Shown here: piece after piece, positions 43,072 to 52,225 of the stretch
Layout: each line of letters begins with the position of its first letter
Position numbering within the stretch: the first letter of the stretch is position 1
Assembly (NCBI RefSeq): GCF_000265425.1
Contig: NC_018014.1
Location: 992,001 to 1,056,000, forward strand
DNA length: 64,000 nucleotides
Reading direction: 5' to 3'
From: Terriglobus roseus DSM 18391
Lineage (GTDB): Bacteria > Acidobacteriota > Terriglobia > Terriglobales > Acidobacteriaceae
The notes under the pieces: model-generated
Database searches by the model: none
What the model was told of the DNA's origin: nothing
The model's input: the letters and a program-made list of their open reading frames with translations, nothing else
Position numbers and translations under genes: made by a program

Positions 43072-44685
43072 GTGACCCAAACAGCTTTTAATCTTCCCGC
43101 ATTCCAGATCGAGATGCTCTATCTGTTGATCGCCATCGCGGTCATTGCAGGCATCGCGCGCCGGTTGAGCGTGTCGTATCCCATTGTGCTGGTCATTGCA
43201 GGACTCGCGTCTTCGTTCGTACCAGCCTTTCCGCGTGTGCCGCTACCGCCGGATCTGGTGTTCCTCGTCTTCCTGCCGCCCTTGTTATTTGCTGCGGCCT
43301 GGCAGACTTCCTGGACTGATTTCAAGTACAACCTCGTCTCCATCGGCTCTCTGGCTGTAGGGCTCGTCTTCTTCACGGCCGTTGGCGTCGCGATCACCGC
43401 GCATTACTTTCTGCCCAGCTTCGACTGGCGCATGGGATTCCTGTTGGGCGCCGTCGTTTCGCCCACGGACGCAGTCGCGGCCAGTTCCATCGCCAAGAAG
43501 ATCGGGATGCCGAAACGGATCGTCGATCTGCTGGAAGGCGAAAGCCTGCTGAATGACGCGACCGGCCTGCTGGCGCTTGAGTTCGGTGTGGACATGATCG
43601 TGAATGGCACCACGCCCACCCTTGGGGCCGGCCTGTTGCGGTTGCTGTGGCTGTTCGTCGGCGGAGTCGCCGTGGGCCTGGTCTGCGGATTTATCGTGAC
43701 GTGGTTTGAGAAGTGGATCGATGACGGCCCGGTTGAGATTGCCTTGTCCTTCATCGTCGCGTACGGATCGTACTTGGCCGGTGAATCGATCCACGCATCC
43801 GGCGTCATCTCGGTTGTGGTCTGCGGTCTGTATCTCAGTCGGAAGTCGTCGACGTTCTTCTCGCCGACGGTGCGTCTGCAGACGATGGCCGTCTGGGATG
43901 CAGCGGAGTTTGGTTTGAACGGGCTGGTCTTCCTGCTGCTTGGTCTGCAGTTGCCGTCGGTGCTGGCGGGCATCCGTGACTACAGCCACATGCGTGTGGC
44001 CGCCTATGGCCTTGGCTTTGCCACGATCCTGATCGCGCTGCGCATGATCTGGTGCTATCCCGCGGCCGTCGTCACCTACAAAATCCGCAGGCACATGCTC
44101 CATCAACCGGAGAATGTACCCACCAAGGGGTCGATCTTTGTCCTGGGCTGGACAGGTATGCGCGGTGTCGTAGCACTGGCCGCCGCCAGCTCATTGCCGT
44201 ACACGCTGGGCAACGGCGAGCCGTTCACCCAGCGCAACATGATCGTCTTCCTCACCTTCTGCGTCATCCTGGTCACGCTGGTCCTGCAGGGGCTGACACT
44301 GCCTGCGCTGGTGCGGGCACTTGGACTGGGCGCGGAGAAGTCAAGTGGGTGCGATGAGGGCGAGGCTCGCCGCATCCTGATCCGCCGTGCCATGGAGCAT
44401 CTGCAGAATTGCAAGCCGGGCGAGGACGAGGCGCTGCATCATGCGTACGATGACCTGCTGCATCAGTACGAGCACCGTCTTGAATTGATTCAAGATTGCG
44501 GTCCGGACTTCCCCGCAGTCGATCGTCACGCCCGCACCATGTCGACCGTGATGCTGGAGACCGTGCAGGCGGAACGCGAACAGCTGATCGAGCTACGCGA
44601 GACGGGAAGAGTTGATGAGAGCATTTACCGGACCCTGGAGCGTGAGCTGGATCTGAGTGAGAGCCGTCTGCAGTCGGTGGCTTGA
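43072..44685 (+). CDS. Na+/H+ antiporter, CPA1 (NhaP-type)
   Basis: 537 residues with ~12 membrane helices followed by a C-terminal cytosolic helical tail (~110 residues). Family blocks: GAVVSPTDAVAASSIAKKIGMPKRIVDLLEGESLLNDATGLLALEF (ion-binding Asp in helices 5/6) and GWTGMRGVVALAAASSLP. It likely exports Na+ (or K+) against protons at the inner membrane. I start at GTG 43072; ATG 43114 is an alternative. The next gene follows closely. Confidence 0.9.
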   Translation: MTQTAFNLPAFQIEMLYLLIAIAVIAGIARRLSVSYPIVLVIAGLASSFVPAFPRVPLPPDLVFLVFLPPLLFAAAWQTSWTDFKYNLVSIGSLAVGLVFFTAVGVAITAHYFLPSFDWRMGFLLGAVVSPTDAVAASSIAKKIGMPKRIVDLLEGESLLNDATGLLALEFGVDMIVNGTTPTLGAGLLRLLWLFVGGVAVGLVCGFIVTWFEKWIDDGPVEIALSFIVAYGSYLAGESIHASGVISVVVCGLYLSRKSSTFFSPTVRLQTMAVWDAAEFGLNGLVFLLLGLQLPSVLAGIRDYSHMRVAAYGLGFATILIALRMIWCYPAAVVTYKIRRHMLHQPENVPTKGSIFVLGWTGMRGVVALAAASSLPYTLGNGEPFTQRNMIVFLTFCVILVTLVLQGLTLPALVRALGLGAEKSSGCDEGEARRILIRRAMEHLQNCKPGEDEALHHAYDDLLHQYEHRLELIQDCGPDFPAVDRHARTMSTVMLETVQAEREQLIELRETGRVDESIYRTLERELDLSESRLQSVA

Positions 44686-44717
44686 CGCACGCGCCTCCAG
44701 GGCGAATCCTTGGAGGT

Positions 44718-45746
44718 GTGAACCTACGCGTCCTGTTCCACAACAACTGCTTCGATGGTGCCTGCTCGGCGTCGCTGTTTACGCGCTTCCACCGCGACTG
44801 CATCGGCACGGCCAGCAGCTATGACTACAAAGGCCTGATGCATAAGGCCGGCCCGGCGTTCGACGAAGCTGATTTCTCGGGCGATGAGAATGCCATCGTC
44901 GACTTCAAGTATTCGAACTCGCCGAAGGTGACCTGGTGGTTCGATCATCACCAGAGCGCGTTCCTCTCGGAAGAGGATCGCCAGCACTTTGAGCTGGAAC
45001 TGCAGAAGAGCGCGGTCGATCCGCCGAAGTATGTGCAGCCGAAGAAGTTCTTTGATCCGCTGTATGTCTCGTGCACCGGCTACATCGCGGACATGACGCG
45101 GGACTACTACGGCTATGACACCAGCGATCTGCGTGAGTTGATCCATTGGGCAAACATCATCGACGGTGCCAAATTCGAGAGCGCGCAGGCTGCCGTCGAG
45201 CTGGTCGCACCCGCGCTTCAGTTGATGAGTGTGATCGAGTCGGTCAACGACTCGACCTTCATACCGCGCCTGATTCCGCTGCTGACGTCGCAGCCGTTGC
45301 TGACCACCCTGCAGGAGAACTTCGTGCAGGCCGAGCTGCAGCCGCGTCTGGAGAAACATCAGCGCGACATTGCGCTGCTGCGCTCACGCGTAAGCGCCGA
45401 TCGTGGTGTCATCACCTTCGACATCACGGACCAGCCGACCGAGGGCTACAGCAAGTTCATCCCGTACTACCTGCTGCCTGAGGACGTGTATGTCGTAGGC
45501 CTTTCGAAGTCGAGCTTCCGCACGAAGATCAGCGTCGGCACGAATCCGTGGACGACTGTACCTGCGGATCATCTGGCTAATATCGCCGCCATCTGCGAGC
45601 GGTATGGAGGTGGCGGCCACGCCCGTGTGGGCGCGATCAGCGTACCCGTGGATCAGCACGAGGAAGCGGTTCGTATTGCAGCAGAGGTGACGGCGGAGTT
45701 GAAGGCTCTGGGTCAGAAGAATGTGCTGCCAACCGATCCCGCCTGA
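44718..45746 (+). CDS. DHH-family phosphoesterase
   Basis: 342 residues. The N terminus NLRVLFHNNCFDGACSASLF and the DHH motif in TWWFDHHQSAF show the DHH phosphatase domain; GGGGHARVGAI marks the DHHA1 C-terminal domain. Relatives hydrolyse nanoRNA, pAp or cyclic dinucleotide products. I chose GTG 44718 because homologues begin there; a TTG at 44682, overlapping the antiporter stop (TTGA), would add 12 residues. Position suggests cotranscription with the antiporter. Confidence 0.85.
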   Translation: MNLRVLFHNNCFDGACSASLFTRFHRDCIGTASSYDYKGLMHKAGPAFDEADFSGDENAIVDFKYSNSPKVTWWFDHHQSAFLSEEDRQHFELELQKSAVDPPKYVQPKKFFDPLYVSCTGYIADMTRDYYGYDTSDLRELIHWANIIDGAKFESAQAAVELVAPALQLMSVIESVNDSTFIPRLIPLLTSQPLLTTLQENFVQAELQPRLEKHQRDIALLRSRVSADRGVITFDITDQPTEGYSKFIPYYLLPEDVYVVGLSKSSFRTKISVGTNPWTTVPADHLANIAAICERYGGGGHARVGAISVPVDQHEEAVRIAAEVTAELKALGQKNVLPTDPA

Positions 45747-45791
45747 CAGAGGTGCTTTCAAAGAGTCTTTGTCGGGCGGAGTGTTGCCGGA

Positions 45792-46715
45792 TTACTTCTG
45801 GCGGTTAGCTTCGTAGACTTTCAGGCGGACGTACGCACCCTTCAGCAACGGCACGGGCGCGCCCTTGGCCCGGGCGAGCATGTCGCCGAGGATGTGGTCG
45901 GCTTCTACGGGATAGCCCTTGGTCATGTCGCGATACATTGACGACGTAAGCGTGGATCCCGGTTCCGTCATGCGATGGATGTGTGGCGCAAGTGCTGCTT
46001 CGTCGACAGGGAATCCGTTTGCTGCGGCGATGCTGACGCTCTCGCGCAGGATGGCTTCCGCAGTCTCCGCGCCGTAGGGCTGCGCGACCGTCTCGCCCAC
46101 GGTGCCGCCGCTGACGATACAGACGGCGCCCATCGTCGAGAGGATCCACCACTTGTGCCAGAGAGCTCCGATGACGTTGTCGGAGAGTGTAGTCGTGAAG
46201 CCGAATACGCTGAAGATTGGCAAAAGGGCTTCGGTGCGCGGGCTGCGGCCGCCGTCGAGTTCGCCGTAGGTGAAGGCGTCGAGCTTCGTCATCTGGATGA
46301 TGCGACCTTCCGCGTCCATGTCGCTGACGATGCGGACGGTGCCCGGCACGATGCGGTCGCGGCCGTAGCGATCGACCAGCACGTCGATGTGGCGCATGCC
46401 GTTCAGAATCGGCAGCAGGATCGTTTCCGTGCCGATCGCGGGAGCGATGTCATCCAGCGCCGCTTCCAGCGAGTACGCCTTGGTGCTGATGATCACCACG
46501 TCGAATGGCACGGTCGACTTTAGCTCGTCCGCAGAGATTAGCTTCGGGTCAGCGAGTTTGGCGTTGCCGAGCGGGCTGACAATCTCAATGCCCTTTTGCC
46601 GTAACTGTTCCGCACGCTTGCCGCGGACCAGGAAGGTGACGTCGCGGCCGGCGATCGCCAGACGTCCACCGTAATACCCGCCGGTCGCGCCGGCGCCCAC
46701 TGTCAGGATGCGCAT
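45792..46715 (-). CDS. panE: 2-dehydropantoate 2-reductase (ketopantoate reductase)
   Basis: 307 residues. NADPH-binding VGAGATGGYYGGRLA at the N terminus, catalytic Lys in SALWHKWWILSTM-type segment (ALWHKWWIL) and Glu/Asn/Asp in the C-terminal domain including SSMYRDMTKGYPVEADHILGDM. It reduces ketopantoate to pantoate for coenzyme A. It is the last gene of the leftward uppS-cdsA-dxr-rseP cluster, 55 bases from rseP. Related reductases of this superfamily can have other substrates. Confidence 0.88.
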   Translation of the reverse strand: MRILTVGAGATGGYYGGRLAIAGRDVTFLVRGKRAEQLRQKGIEIVSPLGNAKLADPKLISADELKSTVPFDVVIISTKAYSLEAALDDIAPAIGTETILLPILNGMRHIDVLVDRYGRDRIVPGTVRIVSDMDAEGRIIQMTKLDAFTYGELDGGRSPRTEALLPIFSVFGFTTTLSDNVIGALWHKWWILSTMGAVCIVSGGTVGETVAQPYGAETAEAILRESVSIAAANGFPVDEAALAPHIHRMTEPGSTLTSSMYRDMTKGYPVEADHILGDMLARAKGAPVPLLKGAYVRLKVYEANRQK

Positions 46716-46770
46716 GTGTCGTTCGTGCTCCGTTGCTGCCGTTGGCAGGTTGCTGCCGTGGGCAGATTTC

Positions 46771-48303
46771 CTAGCTCGGCTTGTGGGTGAAGAAGGACAG
46801 CTTGGTGATGTCGTTGAAGATCACGAAGACGGCGAAGATCAGGATGCAGACGAAGGCCGCCTGATAGATTCTTTCCTTCACCGCAGCGTTTACATCGCGC
46901 CGCATGATGCTTTCGATGATCAGGAAGAGGATCATGCCGCCGTCGAGCACAGGCATGGGCAGCAGGTTGAAGATGCCCAGGTTCAGGCTGATGCCTGCCA
47001 TCAGTTCCAGTACCTTCCAGGTGCCCATGGACTGCGCAAGACCGACCTGCTGCGCGATTCCTACGGGACCGCTCAGGTTACGGACAGAAACCTGCCGTTT
47101 GAACATGCCTCCGAGCACGTCAAAGATCAGCATGCTGCTCTTCGTGAAGTCGCGCCATGCCGTGGCTACTGCTGCGCCGATGGGCTGACGTGTGGTTACG
47201 ACCGGCGGCGGAACGGCTGCGAAGCCGAGGCGATATGCCGGGCTGCCGTTCTGCGTGGGGGAAATGCGTGGTGTAACGACGACCGTGCGATTGACGCCGT
47301 TGTGCGCGACGACCAGCGTGACGGGCTTGCCACCGCCGTCCTTCAGGTAAGCGCCGGTGGCCTCAGTGCCGTGGAAGCTGTGACCGTCGATCGAAACGAT
47401 GGCGTCACCAGGCCGAAGACCGGCGACTGCAGCGGGCGCCGTCGCGTCCGGCAAATCGCTGACCAGGACCGGTCCGGCCTGCATGCGGGGGATCAGGCCC
47501 AGTTCGTCGGGCGAGAAGTCTTCCGGACCACCGGTGAAGTTGACCGGGATGGAGGAGTCGACGCGCTTGCCGTCGTGGACGTAGGAGAAGGGAACCACGA
47601 GGTTCTGCTTGAGCGATCCCCGGATCATGACGTCCTGCCAGGACGGATGCTCGACCGTGTCGAAGCGAACAATGGAGTCGCCGGCGGCAACGCCGGTCTT
47701 GCTGGCAAGGCTGTTGTGGCTGACGTAGTCGAGCTCTGAGCGGTCCTGGAGATACTCGACCGTCTCATGGTGAAAGTGCGCGATGACCGTGAAGATGCCG
47801 ATGGCGAGTATGAAGTTTGCGATGGGCCCGGCAAGGGCGATCAGCATGCGCTGCCAGCGCGGCTTGGTGTTGAAGTTGCCCGGATCCAGGGTCTTGACGC
47901 CTGTGCGGTCGTCGTCCGAGTAGTCGGTTACGGAGGGAGCCTGCCTGATGTTGGTCTCGGTGGGCGAGGTCTGGATCATCTCCATCTCGGTCTCGCCAGA
48001 CATTTTGACGTAGCCGCCCAGGGGCAGCATGCAGATCTTGTAGTCGGTACCGTTGTGCACCCATCCAAAGAGCCGCTTCCCCATGCCGATGGAGAACGCC
48101 TCGACGCGCACGCCGCACAGCTTGGCGACGGCGAAGTGGCCGAACTCATGCACCAGGACCATGATGCCCAGGATGACGAGGAAGTAGACGGTAACGATCA
48201 GGACGTGCGGAATGTGCAAGAAACCCTCGAACCAGCCGCAGAAGCGGAGGACATCTAAGTTTAGACGCAGGCGGTGGAAATCGCGGCTCAGGGTTAAGTT
48301 CAC
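46771..48303 (-). CDS. rseP: Site-2 zinc protease RseP
   Basis: Up to 510 residues. Zinc motif HEFGH is intact in LVHEFGHFAVAKL, a PDZ region sits in the middle (GLRPGDAIVSIDGHSFHG) and the second metal half-site is in NLLPMPVLDGG. It performs intramembrane cleavage of anti-sigma factors. The N terminus is uncertain: GTG 48303 gives ~40 residues before the first helix, while a TTG at 48219 preceded by GAGGG fits known homologue length better. It lies 140 bases after dxr. It contrasts with the degenerate M50 protein at 6860-7984. Confidence 0.93.
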   Translation of the reverse strand: MNLTLSRDFHRLRLNLDVLRFCGWFEGFLHIPHVLIVTVYFLVILGIMVLVHEFGHFAVAKLCGVRVEAFSIGMGKRLFGWVHNGTDYKICMLPLGGYVKMSGETEMEMIQTSPTETNIRQAPSVTDYSDDDRTGVKTLDPGNFNTKPRWQRMLIALAGPIANFILAIGIFTVIAHFHHETVEYLQDRSELDYVSHNSLASKTGVAAGDSIVRFDTVEHPSWQDVMIRGSLKQNLVVPFSYVHDGKRVDSSIPVNFTGGPEDFSPDELGLIPRMQAGPVLVSDLPDATAPAAVAGLRPGDAIVSIDGHSFHGTEATGAYLKDGGGKPVTLVVAHNGVNRTVVVTPRISPTQNGSPAYRLGFAAVPPPVVTTRQPIGAAVATAWRDFTKSSMLIFDVLGGMFKRQVSVRNLSGPVGIAQQVGLAQSMGTWKVLELMAGISLNLGIFNLLPMPVLDGGMILFLIIESIMRRDVNAAVKERIYQAAFVCILIFAVFVIFNDITKLSFFTHKPS

Positions 48304-48443
48304 CGCCGTTCCGTCCCGACAAAAGCCGCGGGAGACCAGCGAAACCTGGCCGAAGCCGTTCGTTCCTAAAACAATTACGCAGTGCGCGACGGAGTGGCTA
48401 TTGGCGGTGGCCCACGTCCCTGAAGCGGGACATGGGCACCCAG

Positions 48444-49616
48444 TTAGTGCTTGACGAGCATTTCGGCCGCGACGGCTGTCGCGGTTTGGCGAGCTGATGC
48501 GTCGGAGGCGAGAACTTCCGCGATGCTGCCTGGGTTCGCCGCCGGGGTCAGTTCCAGCACGCGTTCGATCGTTCGTGGAATGCCCAGGAATGGCAGGTCG
48601 CCCTTCAGGAAGGCCGCTACGGCGATCTCGTCGGCCGCGTTGAGGGCGATGCAGTGCGCGGGACCGGCCTTGGCCGCCTCGTACGACAGGCGCAGGCAGG
48701 GGAAGCGCTCAAAGTCCGGCTGCTGGAAGTCAAGGTGCGAAAGCATGGCGAGGTCGAAGGTCAGTTCACTGGGCACGCGTTCCGGGTAGGCCATGGCGTA
48801 CAGAATCGGGAGGCGCATGTCCGTGACCGAGAGTTGTGCGAGGATGCTGCCGTCGACGTACTCGACCAGCGAATGGATGGTCGACTGCGGATGGACCGTG
48901 ACGCGCACCTTTTCGGGCGGCAGGTCGAAGAGGCGGCAGGCCTCGATGATCTCCAGGCCCTTGTTCAACATTGTCGCGGAGTCGATGGTGATGCGTTGGC
49001 CCATGACCCATGTGGGGTGCTTGAGCGCTTGCGCGGGTGTGATGTGCTCGAAGTCTTCGAGTGGCGTGTTACGGAATGGGCCGCCGGATGCCGTAAGCCA
49101 GATCTGCTTGACCTCAGCGGGTGTGCCGCCGCGCATGCACTGGTGAATGGCGTTGTGTTCGCTATCGATGGGCAGCAGGGCGACGTTGTGCTTCTTGGCG
49201 GCGGTGGTTATCAATTCACCCGCGGCCACCATCGCTTCCTTGTTCGCCAGGCCGATGGACTTACCCGCGTTAACGGCGGCGTAGGTCGCTTCCAGGCCGG
49301 CGACGCCAACGATAGCGCTGACGACAAGGTCTACCTCTGGCAGTGTGGCAACGCGCACGGTACCCGCCGTGCCGTAGACGACTTCGATGCCATGGATCGC
49401 CTCGTTTTTGAGCATCTCGGAGAGCGTGTCCGCAAGATATTCATTCGCAATCGAGACAACCACTGGCCGGAACTGCACGCACTGCTGGAAGGCAAGCTGC
49501 ACGTTCGTGCCGGCGGCGAGCGAGACCACGCGGTACCGGTCGGGATAGCGGTGGCAGATGTCGAGGGTGCTGGTCCCGATGGAGCCTGTGGAACCGAGGA
49601 TCGCGATGTTTTTCAT
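48444..49616 (-). CDS. dxr: 1-deoxy-D-xylulose-5-phosphate reductoisomerase
   Basis: 390 residues. NADPH site GSTGSIGTSTLDI, SIGLANKEAMVAAGE, the metal-binding DSEHNAIHQCM with Asp and Glu, and the flexible loop/His-containing HPTWVMGQRITIDSATMLNKGLE are present. It commits carbon to the MEP isoprenoid pathway, feeding UppS in the same cluster. 21 bases separate it from the small coiled-coil gene upstream. Confidence 0.97.
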   Translation of the reverse strand: MKNIAILGSTGSIGTSTLDICHRYPDRYRVVSLAAGTNVQLAFQQCVQFRPVVVSIANEYLADTLSEMLKNEAIHGIEVVYGTAGTVRVATLPEVDLVVSAIVGVAGLEATYAAVNAGKSIGLANKEAMVAAGELITTAAKKHNVALLPIDSEHNAIHQCMRGGTPAEVKQIWLTASGGPFRNTPLEDFEHITPAQALKHPTWVMGQRITIDSATMLNKGLEIIEACRLFDLPPEKVRVTVHPQSTIHSLVEYVDGSILAQLSVTDMRLPILYAMAYPERVPSELTFDLAMLSHLDFQQPDFERFPCLRLSYEAAKAGPAHCIALNAADEIAVAAFLKGDLPFLGIPRTIERVLELTPAANPGSIAEVLASDASARQTATAVAAEMLVKH

Positions 49617-49637
49617 CGCCGTCTATTTTCGCAGATG

Positions 49638-49955
49638 CTATTGCTTTGGCAGGCGTGCTTCGAGTTGAGTGAGACGATCGCGGAACTCCATGGAGAAGTC
49701 CAGCTTCTCGGACAGACGGTCGATCGCCTTGGTCTGACGTTCGTCACGCAGGCGCATCTCCTGCATCAGCTGCTCATCGCGGAGTCGCATCTCCTGCACA
49801 AGCTGCTCATTGCGAAGGCGCATTTCCTGTGTAAGCGACTCGATCTGCACCTTGATCGCACGGAGTTCCGGCACAAGAAGATCCTGAACCGTTTCGCGGA
49901 AGGATGAGAATGCCTTCGCTCCCGCTTCGCCGATCTGCTTGACAGGGACAGCCAT
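49638..49955 (-). CDS. Small coiled-coil protein with 11-residue repeats, 105 aa
   Basis: A soluble helical protein. Residues 43-75 are three tandem 11-residue units (QEMRLRNEQLV, QEMRLRDEQLM, QEMRLRDERQT), a hendecad coiled coil, flanked by other helices. The 11-residue spacing differs from a normal heptad and gives a slightly right-handed coil. It is sandwiched between cdsA and dxr with gaps of 14 and 21 bases, so it is part of that operon. No family recognised; a scaffold role is speculation. Confidence 0.7.
   Translation of the reverse strand: MAVPVKQIGEAGAKAFSSFRETVQDLLVPELRAIKVQIESLTQEMRLRNEQLVQEMRLRDEQLMQEMRLRDERQTKAIDRLSEKLDFSMEFRDRLTQLEARLPKQ
49731..49829 (-). repeat. Three 33-bp tandem repeats within the coiled-coil gene
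   Basis: The units encode the 11-residue repeats and are similar at DNA level, with most differences in third positions. In-frame gain or loss of units would be tolerated by a coiled coil, so copy number may vary between strains. Confidence 0.75.
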
Positions 49956-49969
49956 GGCGAAATCTTACC

Positions 49970-50824
49970 TTAGAACGCGCCTAGGCCGGCCGCTTCCTTG
50001 AGCAGCAGCAGGTACCAGAGCACCGGTGCCGCGACGAGCAGGGCGTCGATGCGGTCGAGAATGCCACCATGTCCCGGCAGCATGGCGCCGGAGTCCTTTA
50101 CACCCACGCCGCGCTTCAGAGCGCTTTCGAGCAGATCACCGACCTGTGCGGCGATGTTGACCAGTGCGGCCAGAAGTAGCGTCTGCCAGAGCGGTTCGGT
50201 GATGTGGAGAACGGTGCTGCCGCGTTGCGCGAAGAGCTGGCAGACGCCGGCGAGCGCACCCGCGATGGCAACCGATCCCAAAATGGAGGCGAGTGCGCCC
50301 TCCTGCGTCTTGTTCGGGCTGAGGGCGGGTGCCAGCTTGCGGCGGCCGAAGGCCTTGCCGATGTACAGCGCGGCGATGTCGCCGGTCCATACGACGAGCA
50401 TCAGGAAGATCAGAAGCGTTGCGCCATTCTCAAGCGCGATGATCTGCGGCAGAAGGGTGAGCGGGTAGGCGATGTAAATGAGGCCGAAGAAACCCGCGGC
50501 ACTGATGGGAAGGACGCGTTCGAGGTGGCCGCTCTTCGCTTCACGGAAGGCGATGATCGTCAGCAGGCTGAGGCCGAGTGCGCTCAGGACGGGCAGCGGG
50601 GAATCGAGCGGCCGCCAGTAGGTCACCACGAAGAGCAGAGCGACGGCGGGCAGCAGCCACCAGGCGGGGACGACCTCGTCGCCGGCGCGGGTCAGCGCGA
50701 CATACTCGTATGCAGCCAGCATTGCGGCCAGCGCGGATACGATGATCAGCGCAAGCTGGTTGCCCCAAAAGATGAGGGCGAAGACGAATGCGATGAGGAC
50801 GATGGCAGTAAGGATTCTCTTCAT
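49970..50824 (-). CDS. cdsA: Phosphatidate cytidylyltransferase CdsA
   Basis: 284 residues, eight or so membrane helices, with the family signature near the C terminus: SPNKTQEGALASILGS...GDLLESALKRGVGVKDSGAMLPGHGGILDRIDALL. It makes CDP-diacylglycerol from phosphatidate and CTP. 40 bases downstream of the 117-aa membrane gene and 14 bases before the coiled-coil gene. Confidence 0.95.
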   Translation of the reverse strand: MKRILTAIVLIAFVFALIFWGNQLALIIVSALAAMLAAYEYVALTRAGDEVVPAWWLLPAVALLFVVTYWRPLDSPLPVLSALGLSLLTIIAFREAKSGHLERVLPISAAGFFGLIYIAYPLTLLPQIIALENGATLLIFLMLVVWTGDIAALYIGKAFGRRKLAPALSPNKTQEGALASILGSVAIAGALAGVCQLFAQRGSTVLHITEPLWQTLLLAALVNIAAQVGDLLESALKRGVGVKDSGAMLPGHGGILDRIDALLVAAPVLWYLLLLKEAAGLGAF

Positions 50825-50864
50825 GGGCCAGAGATGAGGATACGCCGGATCGTCCTGCGAGAGG

Positions 50865-51218
50865 CTACATTGGTCGGCTGCGATTGCGTGCGCGCATGCT
50901 GAGGCCCAGCAACGCGCAGGTGATGACGAACTGAATCAGGACTTTCGGTTCGAAGAAATGGCCGACCAGACCTGCGAAGCAGATCACCACGATGAGCCAG
51001 GTGAGGTTTCCGGCGACGCAAAGTCGGGCCAGCGAAAGATCATGGCGGCGCTCGGCGCGGATGAGGTTCATACCGGCGAGATAGAATTCGGCGAGGCCTG
51101 CGGCGAGGGACCACAGCAGCAGCTCGTGCTGCGAGTGATAGGCAGTCCAGGCGCCGTAACTGTGCAGCAGGGCAGCAGCAACCATCAGCCAGCCGAAGAT
51201 GCGATCCACCATGCGCAT
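50865..51218 (-). CDS. Small membrane protein between uppS and cdsA, 117 aa
   Basis: Its ATG (51218) shares one base with the uppS stop (TGATG), so it is translated by stop-start coupling. Four hydrophobic helices (FGWLMVAAALLHSYGAW, LLLWSLAAGLAEFYLAGM, LARLCVAGNLTWLIVVICFAGLV, VLIQFVITCALLGLSM), ending in a basic tail. No family recognised. Position within the lipid/isoprenoid operon suggests a membrane-related role only. Confidence 0.72.
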   Translation of the reverse strand: MRMVDRIFGWLMVAAALLHSYGAWTAYHSQHELLLWSLAAGLAEFYLAGMNLIRAERRHDLSLARLCVAGNLTWLIVVICFAGLVGHFFEPKVLIQFVITCALLGLSMRARNRSRPM

Positions 51219-52093
51219 CAGGGTCTTGGGAGGGGTGCTGTCGGTTCGGGCAGAGCTTCGTCGCTGAACTCGGTATCCAGACCGCCGAAGCGGCGGCTGC
51301 GCTGCTGGTAAGTGGCGATCGCTTCGAGCAGATGCACGCCTAGGAAGTCGGGCCAGAGACGTTCTGTGACGAACAGCTCCGCATAGGCAAGCTGCCACAG
51401 CATGTAGTTGCTCAGGCGCATCTCGCCGCTGGTGCGGATTAAGAGGTCCGGGTCCGGCATGTCGTGCGTGTAGAGACCCTGAGATATGGCGTTCTCATCG
51501 ATGGATTCCACGCCACCGTTGACACTGATGAGATCTTCCAGCGAGCAGCCGCGGCGGCGGGCTTCCGTCATCAGGTTGCGGACGAGGGATCGGGTCGCGT
51601 CGACAATCTCCGCGCGAGAGCCGTAGTTAAGGGCCAGCGTCACCATGGTGCCGGTGTTGTTCGCCGTCTCTGCCTTGGCCTGGCGCATGGTGTCCTGCAG
51701 CTCTTCGGGCAGTTCGGTCAGGCGGCCGATGTAGTTCATGCGGACGTTGTTGTCCTGCATGCGCTTGATGTTTCCGGCCAGGTAGACCTTCACCAGTTTC
51801 ATCAGGAAGCCGACTTCGGCTTGTGGGCGGCGCAGGTTGTTCTCGAGGCTGAAGGCGTACAGCGTCAGGTAAGGGACGTTGATGCGGCTGGCGGCTTCTA
51901 CGACGGAGAGTACGGCTTCTGCGCCCTGCTGATGGCCTTGGAAGCGCTTCATGGTGCGGTTGCCGGCCCAGCGGCCGTTGCCGTCCATGATGATGGCGAC
52001 GTGCTCGGGAATACGTTCGGGGTCCAGTGTGCGGTAGACCGCAAGCTCCTCGGGGGAAAGCTCTTGGATGCGCAGGGGCTGGGTCAACGGCAA
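51218..52093 (-). CDS. uppS: Undecaprenyl diphosphate synthase (isoprenyl transferase)
   Basis: 291 residues from TTG 52093, which follows GAGGAG; the frame extends further upstream. Core motifs: HVAIIMDGNGRWAGNR with the catalytic Asp, YLTLYAFSLENNLRRP, ALNYGSRAEI and DPDLLIRTSGEMRLSNYMLWQLAYAEL. It condenses eight isopentenyl diphosphates onto farnesyl diphosphate to make the C55 carrier of cell-wall synthesis. First gene of the leftward envelope operon. Confidence 0.95.
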   Translation of the reverse strand: MPLTQPLRIQELSPEELAVYRTLDPERIPEHVAIIMDGNGRWAGNRTMKRFQGHQQGAEAVLSVVEAASRINVPYLTLYAFSLENNLRRPQAEVGFLMKLVKVYLAGNIKRMQDNNVRMNYIGRLTELPEELQDTMRQAKAETANNTGTMVTLALNYGSRAEIVDATRSLVRNLMTEARRRGCSLEDLISVNGGVESIDENAISQGLYTHDMPDPDLLIRTSGEMRLSNYMLWQLAYAELFVTERLWPDFLGVHLLEAIATYQQRSRRFGGLDTEFSDEALPEPTAPLPRP

Positions 52094-52225
52094 GGGTAGA
52101 TCTCCTCGGGAGCGGCAGCTTCCGGCTCGACCGTAGCACGTCCGCTCAAGCCGTTGCAATGGAAGCAACGGCCTGAGCGCGATCGCGCGGAGAGGAGAGA
52201 GGAGGTGCGTTTGTTGCGATTCTGC

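Noticed and set aside
44682..44717. TTG start of the DHH phosphoesterase overlapping the antiporter stop
   Set aside because: Kept only as an alternative: the extra 12 residues (Pro/Gly/Arg) lie before the point where homologues begin.
46708..47739. Plus-strand frame (~343 codons) opposite rseP
   Set aside because: Antisense shadow; rseP has HEFGH, PDZ and LDG motifs.
49731..49829. 33-bp repeats as a CRISPR array
   Set aside because: They are contiguous, in frame and have no spacers; no cas genes nearby.
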